Below are positions 41,266-47,328 of a stretch of DNA of 64,000 bases, piece by piece. Numbering within the stretch: the first letter of the stretch is position 1; every line of letters begins with the position of its first letter. Source of the DNA: Acidobacteriaceae bacterium (GTDB taxonomy: Bacteria > Acidobacteriota > Terriglobia > Terriglobales > Acidobacteriaceae); NCBI GenBank assembly GCA_903642235.1, contig CAHJWL010000001.1, forward strand, positions 310,001 through 374,000, in the 5' to 3' direction. The notes below the pieces were generated by a model. It saw only the letters and a program-made list of their open reading frames with translations. It made no database searches and was not told where the DNA came from. A program made the position numbers and the translations under genes.

Positions 41266-41363
41266 CGGACGTCACTCCAGTTCAGACCTTAAGGGCTGGA
41301 CCGCGCGGGCTACGTCGTGGCCCGGCACAAGGATCTCACTCCAGGTTTTTGAAAGGTTTTTCG

Positions 41364-42284
41364 GTGCTTCGATCGGCGTTTCTCGCTCTCTCCGGTAGCT
41401 CCTCTTTGCGGGCGTTCTCTGAACGATCTGCCGCGGGCCGTCGGGTCTCCCAGCGCTTTGTCGCAGGCATGCAGCCGGCGGAGGCCATTGCTGCCTGCGA
41501 GGCTCTCAATCGCGAGGGCATGGCGGTTACGCTGGATTCGCTCGGGGAGAGCGTGGTGGAAGAACGTGCGGCTCGTGCGAGTGCGGATGTCTACCATCAG
41601 CTGCTGGACGCGGTCCAGGCGCGTGGGCTTGATGCCAACGTAAGCGTGAAGTTGACGCAGGTGGGCATGGACATCGATCCGGCTCTTGCCGAGAGAATCG
41701 TAGGCGAGATGCTGGAGCACGCAGCAGCGGTCGACTCTTTTGTGCGCCTCGACATGGAGGGCTCTGCCTATACTGAAGCCACCCTGGCGATGACCGAACG
41801 GCTGCACGCCCGGCCGGGTATGCAGGGCCGTATTGGTACTGTGCTGCAGGCCTACCTGTATCGCACGGCGGATGACGCCAGGCGGCTGGTGGAGCAGGGC
41901 ATCCGCATCCGGCTGTGCAAGGGGGCCTACAAGGAGCCGGGCGAGAAGGCCTTTCCGGAGAAGCGGGATGTCGATGAAAATTACGTCGCACTGATGACGT
42001 ACCTGGCCGCCAGCGGGGTGTTCTGCGGCATTGCCACGCATGACGAGCGCATCGTCCAAGCAATGCGGCGCTTCGTAGAGAGCTACGGTCTCCCGAAGCA
42101 TGCCTTTGAGTTTCAGATGCTGTACGGCATTCGGCGCGATCTGCAGCGGGCTCTGGTGGGCGACGGGTACAAAGTAAGGGTCTACCTGCCGTTTGGCACG
42201 GAGTGGTATCCCTACTTCATGCGCAGACTGGCCGAACGGCCGGCGAATGTCCTCTTCTTAGCAAAAAACTTCCTGAAGCAGTAG
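41364..42284 (+). CDS. Proline dehydrogenase
   Basis: PRODH oxidises proline to pyrroline-5-carboxylate with FAD and passes electrons to the quinone pool. This is the monofunctional type of about 305 aa, without the P5C dehydrogenase domain. The barrel holds NVSVKLTQVGMDID (with the active Lys), VRLDMEGSAYTE, GTVLQAYLYRTADDA, IRLCKGAYKEP and the C-terminal signature VRVYLPFGTEWYPYFMRRLAERPAN. The start is GTG at 41364, preceded by AAAGG; a TTG at 41349 is also possible, giving five more residues. The gene converges with the DUF3106 gene only 7 bases away. Confidence 0.94.
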   Translation: MLRSAFLALSGSSSLRAFSERSAAGRRVSQRFVAGMQPAEAIAACEALNREGMAVTLDSLGESVVEERAARASADVYHQLLDAVQARGLDANVSVKLTQVGMDIDPALAERIVGEMLEHAAAVDSFVRLDMEGSAYTEATLAMTERLHARPGMQGRIGTVLQAYLYRTADDARRLVEQGIRIRLCKGAYKEPGEKAFPEKRDVDENYVALMTYLAASGVFCGIATHDERIVQAMRRFVESYGLPKHAFEFQMLYGIRRDLQRALVGDGYKVRVYLPFGTEWYPYFMRRLAERPANVLFLAKNFLKQ

Positions 42285-42291
42285 CGTTGGG

Positions 42292-42951
42292 TCAGCGCGG
42301 ACCGTTCCCGAAGGAGTTGCGCGGCGGCGGTGGCGGAAGCAGCGGCTCGACCGCATTCAGATTGTTGAGTGTGGAACGCTCCTCCGGAGAAAAATCTGCG
42401 GCAAAGCGTCCGGACTCAATGGCCTGGTGCCGCTGCTCGGGCGGCAGGGTACGCAGTTCGCGAAAGGCACGGGAGACGGCACGCTGGCGATCCTCTGGCA
42501 GACTGCCGAGCTGCTGCATGGTGCCACGCACCCGCTGCCGCTCTTCCGGTGCCAGGTGCTCCATGGCCTCTGCCCGCTCCAGCACGTGCTGCCGCTGCTG
42601 CGGCGGCATGTTGTTCAGCTGCACCAGGCGATCGCGCATCCGCTGCTGTACCTGAGGCGAGAGATCTCGGAAGCCGGGCTCCCGTTCGAGCGCACGCTGC
42701 TGCTCGGGTGCGGGAAGGCTGCTATGGCGGTTCATCCACTGGGAGAGGTGTTCCTGCCCCGGTCTCGGTCCGAGCTGCTGGGGGTAGCCGCCGCCGCGCT
42801 GCTGCTGGGGGTAGCCGCCGCCGCGCTGCCCATTCGGCGCGTTGCCCTGAAAGCTTCTCCCCGAGGCCAGCGCGGGAAGCCCAAAGGCGCAGAGAAGCAG
42901 GCCGCTGGCGAGAGCGGGAGCATGACGGCGGATTGGAGCGGCACTACCCAT
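42292..42951 (-). CDS. DUF3106 domain periplasmic protein with GGGYPQQ repeats
   Basis: The 219-aa protein has a signal-like N-terminus (LASGLLLCAFGLPALA). It then has a low-complexity Gly/Gln/Arg segment with two direct copies of RGGGYPQQ, encoded by an imperfect 24-base tandem DNA repeat near 42774-42828. The rest is a helical DUF3106 region with repeated LxPEQQR/LPxxxRQ-type units (LPAPEQQRALE, MPPQQRQHVLE, LAPEERQRVRG, LPPEQRHQAIE), which recall the LTxxQ sensor fold. It lies downstream of the ECF sigma and anti-sigma genes on the same strand, about 100 bases on, so a role as periplasmic partner is plausible but not shown. Confidence 0.75.
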   Translation of the reverse strand: MGSAAPIRRHAPALASGLLLCAFGLPALASGRSFQGNAPNGQRGGGYPQQQRGGGYPQQLGPRPGQEHLSQWMNRHSSLPAPEQQRALEREPGFRDLSPQVQQRMRDRLVQLNNMPPQQRQHVLERAEAMEHLAPEERQRVRGTMQQLGSLPEDRQRAVSRAFRELRTLPPEQRHQAIESGRFAADFSPEERSTLNNLNAVEPLLPPPPPRNSFGNGPR

Positions 42952-43050
42952 TGGCTTTGCGACGACAGATGCTTTGTTTGGAGTCTCGTGCAGGTGACTG
43001 TGCAGGTGTGAGGAACCACCCAGAAAGCGTACTAGACGAGAGCGAAGGAT

Positions 43051-43557
43051 CTAGCTGGCTGGCGCAGCCGTACTGGAGTCGTCAGGGCCATCCTCCTGCA
43101 GCAGTTGATCCATCGTCTGCAACGCCTGATCGTTCCGGTCGATGATCTGCAGATCCTGCACGGCGGCCGAGGCCTCCACTGTTGCAGGATGGAGCACATG
43201 CGACACCGTGACCGCCGTTCCACCGCTGACGGCGAGCACCAGGGCCAGAGCGCCGGCAACTGCGGGGCGAAACTGACGGCCGGTTGAGAAGAGAAGCGTG
43301 CTGCGCAGGCGCTCCAGAAAGCCTTCGGGCGCTGCCGCCTGTTCGTCCCGCAGCCGCGCCATCAGCCGGCCATCAAACCAGGGGCTCGGCTCCGGTGCGG
43401 TCCAGCCATCAAGCGCGCCAAAGGCGGCCTGCAGTTCGGCCAGATCCTCGCGGCACGGGTCACAGGCCGCGAGATGCGCCTGCGCTGCGCGCGCCTCGGT
43501 CGACCCTGGATCAAGCAAGAGGTCAGGCAGGGCGGCTTGGCAACGGGTGCAGTTCAT
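43051..43557 (-). CDS. Anti-sigma factor, zinc-finger type
   Basis: The N-terminus MNCTRCQAALPDLLLD, followed by AHLAACDPCREDL, supplies the Cys/His ligands of the anti-sigma zinc finger (HxxxCxxC, about residues 29-36). A single membrane helix follows (about 97-117, VAGALALVLAVSGGTAVTV), and a short periplasmic tail rich in Asp/Gln. Such proteins hold an ECF sigma factor at the membrane until cleaved or displaced. The start at 43557 has AAAGGACACACACCG upstream; the open frame extends further but without conserved residues. It follows the sigma factor gene by about 60 bases. Confidence 0.88.
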   Translation of the reverse strand: MNCTRCQAALPDLLLDPGSTEARAAQAHLAACDPCREDLAELQAAFGALDGWTAPEPSPWFDGRLMARLRDEQAAAPEGFLERLRSTLLFSTGRQFRPAVAGALALVLAVSGGTAVTVSHVLHPATVEASAAVQDLQIIDRNDQALQTMDQLLQEDGPDDSSTAAPAS

Positions 43558-43618
43558 CGGTGTGTGTCCTTTCTTCGGCAGGCCCGCAGGCCTGGCCGGT
43601 AGTTGATACGAGAACAGG

Positions 43619-44308
43619 CTAAACAAAGCTCTTCAGCTTATCCCGCAGCGTCTGATAGGCGCGGAAGAGCAGCGACTTGGTTGCGGACTCCGAAAGCTTG
43701 AGCACCTCGCCTATCTGTTTGTAATCCATACCTTCGTACTTGTGCATGAGCACCGCTGTGCGCTGGCGTTCCGGCAGGGCGAGAACGTGGTCGCGAATGG
43801 CCGCCATCCGTTCGTCGGAGACCATCCGGGTCTCAGCCCCCGGCGTCAGGTCGGCGACGTCCGGGGTAGACCCGGTCTCATCATCCGCCTGATCCAGGTA
43901 GATCGTGGCGGCGGTACGCTCGTGCCGGGTATCGCGAGCGTGGTTGACACCCAGGTTGGTTGCGATGCGGTAGAGCCAGGTAGAAAAGCGCGCCTCCGCC
44001 CGGTAGGTCTCGCGCGAGCGATACACCCGCAGGAAGACCTCCTGGGCAAGCTCTTCGGCCACAGCCTGGTTGTGAACCATGCGGAACATGAAGTGGATGA
44101 TCGGCTTACGGTACTTTTCCAACAGCACATCAAAGGCAGCCATGTTGCCGGACCGCAGCTCCAGCATGATCGCCGCGTCGTCCATCCCGGCAAAGGTATT
44201 GGCCGGCGTGGCCAGGCCGGCAGTGGCCGAGCGAGCTTTCGCGGGAGCAGGGTGACCGCCGTGTGAGCTGTCTGGAGTCAACGCGGGACTGAACGCCAGG
44301 CTTGCCAT
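43619..44308 (-). CDS. ECF subfamily RNA polymerase sigma factor
   Basis: The 229-aa protein has region 2 (FMFRMVHNQAVAEELAQEVFLRVYRSRETY to ARFSTWLYRIATN) and region 4 (LPERQRTAVLMHKYEGMDYKQIGEVLKLSESATKSLLFRAYQTLR). An N-terminal Ala/Pro-rich lead of about 40 residues precedes region 2. The loop between the two regions has an acidic insert (DQADDETGSTPDVADLTPG). I took 44308 as the start because the upstream open frame is low-complexity; the ribosome-binding site is weak. It forms an operon with the anti-sigma factor and perhaps the DUF3106 protein. It should recognise its own promoter, but I cannot point to one with confidence. Confidence 0.92.
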   Translation of the reverse strand: MASLAFSPALTPDSSHGGHPAPAKARSATAGLATPANTFAGMDDAAIMLELRSGNMAAFDVLLEKYRKPIIHFMFRMVHNQAVAEELAQEVFLRVYRSRETYRAEARFSTWLYRIATNLGVNHARDTRHERTAATIYLDQADDETGSTPDVADLTPGAETRMVSDERMAAIRDHVLALPERQRTAVLMHKYEGMDYKQIGEVLKLSESATKSLLFRAYQTLRDKLKSFV

Positions 44309-44578
44309 ACTAGTGGTAACCCAACATTTCCTGTCTGGTTGCGGTCGACTGCGGGAATGCTGCGGTCGACGACCCGGTTGCCGCAGCTGTGAACGTGAGC
44401 GCCCATACGGCCCTGATTGTACCGCCGCCTGCATGAGCCCGGTGTCGACTTCCCCCCGGTCCAGCCAGGAAGATTTCAGGCACCCGAGATGGTATGCTCA
44501 AATCGAGCGACAGCCGCGCGGGTCAGACACGCGATCCCGGCGAGCTCTCAGCACGACTGCGCAGCATACGGGCGCAAC

Positions 44579-44653
44579 GGGCGCATAACTCAGCGGTAGA
44601 GTGCCACCTTCACACGGTGGAAGTCGTAGGTTCGAATCCTGCTGTGCCCACCA
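44579..44653 (+). tRNA. tRNA-Val, anticodon CAC, with encoded CCA
   Basis: The sequence folds as a full tRNA: acceptor GGGCGCA/TGTGCCC, D-stem ACTC/GAGT, anticodon stem CCACC/GGTGG with loop TTCACAC (anticodon CAC, reads GUG valine), T-loop GTTCGAATCC. The CCA end is encoded at 44651-44653. Its 3' half is the insertion site of a mobile element: the 48 bases from 44608 recur at 53981-54028. Confidence 0.97.
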
Positions 44654-44655
44654 TC
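44608..44655. repeat. attL: left 48-bp direct repeat in the tRNA gene
   Basis: The segment from the anticodon-stem end of the tRNA through the first two bases after the CCA is identical to 53981-54028. The base before it and the base after it differ between copies, so the identity block is exactly 48 bp. Retaining the full tRNA 3' half is typical of tRNA-targeting integrases. Confidence 0.96.
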
Positions 44656-44700
44656 TAAGACTTTCAGAGTGAATAAGTTAGCGTCCCCTGCGTTGGCGTC

Positions 44701-45888
44701 CTAAACGGCTGACGGTGCAGACGACGGTGCAGAGCCCAAGGTGAGCGACGCGAACCCTTCTCCAGTTCCCATGAGCATGTCAAACTGCCGTCCGCTTGCA
44801 GACCTCTTATCCGCCGAAATTGCGCGGGTATAAAGGTCCAGAGTGGTGCGACTGTTAGCGTGCCTCAGAAGCTCCTGAGCCGTCTTCACGTCAACTCCCA
44901 ACGAGCGGAGATTGGTTGCGAGCGAATGGCGGAAGCTGTGCCACCCTATGGTTTTGCCGTGGATGCCCGCCTCCAGTAACGCGGGCCGGATGATCTTGTT
45001 GAGCACCATATCCGGGAATAGCGGTTGGGTGCCGTTGAGTCGCACGGAAGGGAAGAGGAAGTCGTCCTCGCTCCCGTAACGCGAAACGGAGCGCCACTCG
45101 GCAAGCACCTCCAGCACCGCTGGGTGCAGAGGGACTGGACGACGGCTCGCCGGTGTTTTGGTTTTGCCGATGTGGTTCCGCACGATACCTTTGGTGACGT
45201 ATACCTGCATAGTCCGAGTACAGATGTCAGCCCATCGAAGGGCAAACATCTCAGACCGCCTTAGCCCCGTAGAGCCCGCTAGCGTCACCATCGCTTGCTC
45301 ACGCAAGGGCAGGCGGCACACGAGGGCGCGGAACTCCTCCGGGGTGAGAACATCAGGCTCCCGAAGACGGGCGGCAGAGCACCGCACCTTACTTATGGGG
45401 TTGGTTGTGATGAACTCATACCGAATACCATGGGTGAAGATTGCGGACATCTGATTCCGAATCTTGGTCCGGGTGCCCGGGGCGAGCGGGAGAGAGTGGA
45501 GCCACACCTCAACCGCTATGGTGCGGACGGAGGAGAGGCGGGTTGAACCCCACTTCGGCAAGAGGTACAGGCTGAGGTTGCCCCGGTAATTCTCCAGAGT
45601 CGCGTGCGACTTCCGGTCCGGGATTAGTTCATGCGTGGTGAAGTGGGTTACGAGGTCCTGGACCGTTTCCGGCGTGCGGACCCCTGAGTTGATTTTGAAA
45701 CGCATCTCCAGAACGGCCTTCTCAGCGTCCCGGCGGAGAGGGTAGTCCTCTACCGATCCGATCTTGAGATTGCGGTAGGCGCGCTTATTCTCGCGGTCCT
45801 CTCGGTAGCGAAAGAACCATGAATCCGGCGTCGTCTTGTTCTTGATGCGCAATAGGCTTCCTTGCTGGAAACGGGTGCTCTCAGGCAT
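44701..45888 (-). CDS. int: Tyrosine recombinase integrase
   Basis: The 395-aa protein has an N-terminal arm-binding-like domain, an SAM-like core-binding domain (about residues 80-170) and the catalytic domain. The active-site residues are visible: Arg in STGLRRSEMFALRW, HxxR in GWHSFRHSLATN, and the nucleophile Tyr in RTTLDLYTRA. Start at 45888 is supported by GGAGGAAAG directly before the ATG. It lies 46 bases inside attL and is read toward the tRNA. The last codons overlap two candidate arm-type repeats (ACGGTGCA). It is the enzyme expected to recombine the 48-bp att core. Confidence 0.96.
   Translation of the reverse strand: MPESTRFQQGSLLRIKNKTTPDSWFFRYREDRENKRAYRNLKIGSVEDYPLRRDAEKAVLEMRFKINSGVRTPETVQDLVTHFTTHELIPDRKSHATLENYRGNLSLYLLPKWGSTRLSSVRTIAVEVWLHSLPLAPGTRTKIRNQMSAIFTHGIRYEFITTNPISKVRCSAARLREPDVLTPEEFRALVCRLPLREQAMVTLAGSTGLRRSEMFALRWADICTRTMQVYVTKGIVRNHIGKTKTPASRRPVPLHPAVLEVLAEWRSVSRYGSEDDFLFPSVRLNGTQPLFPDMVLNKIIRPALLEAGIHGKTIGWHSFRHSLATNLRSLGVDVKTAQELLRHANSRTTLDLYTRAISADKRSASGRQFDMLMGTGEGFASLTLGSAPSSAPSAV
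44712..44731. promoter_or_regulatory. Left arm: two ACGGTGCA direct repeats
   Basis: ACGGTGCA occurs at 44712-44719 and 44724-44731, about 57-76 bases inside attL and within the integrase 3' end. The same octamer recurs inside attR at similar distance, so these are candidate arm-type integrase binding sites. Confidence 0.55.
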
Positions 45889-45943
45889 CTTTCCTCCAAG
45901 AGCCCCGGGTGGCTTGCCCGAAGTGTAACCCGAATTCAGCATC

Positions 45944-46156
45944 TCAAGCCGCCGTCTGCCCGCCTTGCCGCCGTCCGACCATCCACGCGGTTAAGTCGCT
46001 TGCAAGGAACCGCCACAGCCGCTTTTTACCCTCACCGATTGGGTGCGCGGGCAAGTATCCTTCCCGCGCCCAACGGTTGACGGTGCCCTGAGCCACTCCA
46101 CCGAGGAAGGCTCCAGCCTCACGCGAGTTCATAAACCTTTCCTGAGCGTTATTCAC
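45944..46156 (-). CDS. AlpA/excisionase-like helix-turn-helix protein
   Basis: The protein carries the pattern of small phage and island regulators of the AlpA/MerR-like helix-turn-helix group: NSREAGAFLGGVAQGTVNRWAREGYLPAHPIGEGKKRLWRF, ending with DLTAWM. AlpA-type proteins activate integrase or act as excisionases. I took the GTG at 46156, which has AGGAGAGG just upstream; an ATG at 46132 (AGGAAAGG upstream) would also work. It reads into the integrase gene, about 55 bases away, so int and this gene are one transcript. Confidence 0.85.
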   Translation of the reverse strand: MNNAQERFMNSREAGAFLGGVAQGTVNRWAREGYLPAHPIGEGKKRLWRFLASDLTAWMVGRRQGGQTAA

Positions 46157-46211
46157 ATGCCTCTCCTGTCCAAGTTCTTTGTTTTCAACACGCGGAACTG
46201 CCAAATCTTCA

Positions 46212-46270
46212 TTAGAAGCTTCTAAGTCTATTAGATTCTGTATATCTCCCGAAATTGGGATTTATCCCAA
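46212..46270. promoter_or_regulatory. Divergent control region with two palindromes
   Basis: TTAGAAGCTTCTAA (46212-46225) is a perfect 14-base palindrome. TTGGGAT-TT-ATCCCAA (46255-46270) is a perfect 7+2+7 inverted repeat. Both lie in the AT-rich gap between the leftward AlpA/int genes and the rightward zinc-ribbon gene. They are candidate operators for a lysogeny-type switch. Confidence 0.5.
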
Positions 46271-46362
46271 ATCGTGTAGGAAAGTGGATGGCGGCGCTCT
46301 TTTGGGCTTTAGCCGTAGACATTTTCGAGTCCGTCCACAGCGCCTTCGCCTATCCTTCGCCT

Positions 46363-46566
46363 ATGCCCAGCCGTCGCAGCCGCAAGCCGTTTGATCCGTC
46401 TTCGCTCAACTATTCATGCCCCCGTTGCTCGGCCACTATCACCCCGGCTGAGAACACCGTCTTGGACCTGGAGGGCAACTACCGTTGTGTCCATTGCACA
46501 GAGGTGTTCAACCGGAGCGAGGTAGTCAGGCCACAGAGCGCCGCCGTTGCCGCTCAGCTTGGTTGA
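46363..46566 (+). CDS. Small zinc-ribbon protein
   Basis: A 67-aa protein begins MPSRRSRKPFDPSSLNY and carries two Cys pairs, CPRCSATITPAE and YRCVHCTEVF, spaced as a single zinc ribbon. Such small ribbon proteins in mobile elements often bind DNA or RNA polymerase. The open frame extends upstream to 46255, but the region before 46363 holds the palindromes and looks regulatory. I see no ribosome-binding site, so the start is uncertain. It is the only rightward gene in the left half of the element. Confidence 0.65.
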   Translation: MPSRRSRKPFDPSSLNYSCPRCSATITPAENTVLDLEGNYRCVHCTEVFNRSEVVRPQSAAVAAQLG

Positions 46567-46740
46567 GTCATCCACGTAAGATTGCGTTACGCGTCTCTTT
46601 TGAGAGTTACCCCTAGACATTTTGGCGTTCCCCATGTGGTAGAAGGGCGACAAGGACCCGCTTGGGTTGCGAGGTGGGAGACGAGGCTTGAACGTCAAGG
46701 CGCGCGGCTTGCCGCTTGTCTGACGGCGAGCGATTTTCAT
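46414..46740 (-). CDS. Possible small basic protein, overlaps the zinc-ribbon gene
   Basis: An open frame of 108 codons has a very good ribosome-binding site (GAGAGGAG about six bases before the ATG) and a basic N-terminus (MKIARRQTSGKPR, later SQKRRVTQSYVDD). It shares 153 bases with the zinc-ribbon gene on the opposite strand, which is rare between real genes. It may be real in its 5' part. I recognise no family. Confidence 0.3.
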   Translation of the reverse strand: MKIARRQTSGKPRALTFKPRLPPRNPSGSLSPFYHMGNAKMSRGNSQKRRVTQSYVDDSTKLSGNGGALWPDYLAPVEHLCAMDTTVVALQVQDGVLSRGDSGRATGA

Positions 46741-46836
46741 TTCTTCTCCTCTCTTGCCAAACCCACCCATGTCTCCCTGTCAGACGAACTCTGTGAGTCG
46801 GACTGGGGGACGGGGGATGGGGCGGGTCTGTCTGTC

Positions 46837-46852
46837 TTACTTACTTACTTAC
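46837..46852. repeat. TTAC tetranucleotide repeat, four copies
   Basis: Four perfect copies of TTAC (GTAA on the other strand) lie in the gap between two leftward element genes. The GTAAG register resembles the GTAAG-type half-sites of the right control region. Confidence 0.7.
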
Positions 46853-46883
46853 CTATAGGACGACGACAGACGGACTCATACTA

Positions 46884-47327
46884 TTAGCCAGTCTTGAGGC
46901 CATCGCATCGGTGCTGCCACACCCAATCCTTCCCACGCTTGATCCCGTGTTCTTGAAGCAGCTTCACCAAGGCGCGCGCGGAGAGCGTCGGGTTGTTCGC
47001 CATGATTCGGATGGCTTGCACGTGCCTGCGGTCCGGGTCATGTAAAGGTCTTTGACCTGCCTTGATAGCCGAGGGGCGGAAGAGACGGCGGCGCACATGC
47101 ACCCAAGTTGGTGTGCGTGCCACCCCGGGCGTCTTTTCGGCCTCCATGTCTAAGAACCGAACCAAGTCCGACACGCTCAAGTCTTGATTCGCTGCGAGAA
47201 GTAGCCACGGATACCCGGGCGTGCCGAGATAATCCCGGGTGTCGAGGGTGTGTTTTATGGTCCGCTCTACCTTGCGGCCGTAGCCATCGGTGAAGGTCAT
47301 AACGGTTGTGTCGGGTCGTTCGCTCAT
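46884..47327 (-). CDS. Hypothetical element protein with C-terminal HTH-like part
   Basis: A 147-aa protein whose start lies one base after the stop of the tape-measure gene, so it is in the same operon. The N-terminal half has GYPWLLLAANQDLSVSDLVRFLD. The C-terminus NPTLSARALVKLLQEHGIKRGKDWVWQHR looks like a winged-helix or recombination-directionality type DNA-binding segment. I cannot name a family. The segment after a stretch of Arg-rich residues (VHVRRRLFRP) suggests nucleic acid contact. Confidence 0.6.
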   Translation of the reverse strand: MSERPDTTVMTFTDGYGRKVERTIKHTLDTRDYLGTPGYPWLLLAANQDLSVSDLVRFLDMEAEKTPGVARTPTWVHVRRRLFRPSAIKAGQRPLHDPDRRHVQAIRIMANNPTLSARALVKLLQEHGIKRGKDWVWQHRCDGLKTG

Positions 47328-47328
47328 C

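Noticed and set aside
42774..42828. Short tandem repeat considered as a CRISPR or VNTR
   Set aside because: It is only two copies of a 24-base unit inside the DUF3106 gene, encoding GGGYPQQ repeats. No CRISPR array or cas gene is present in the window.
46414..46566. Overlap region as two fully real opposing genes
   Set aside because: The zinc-ribbon Cys pairs make the plus-strand gene the likelier one here; the minus-strand frame is kept only as a low-confidence call.
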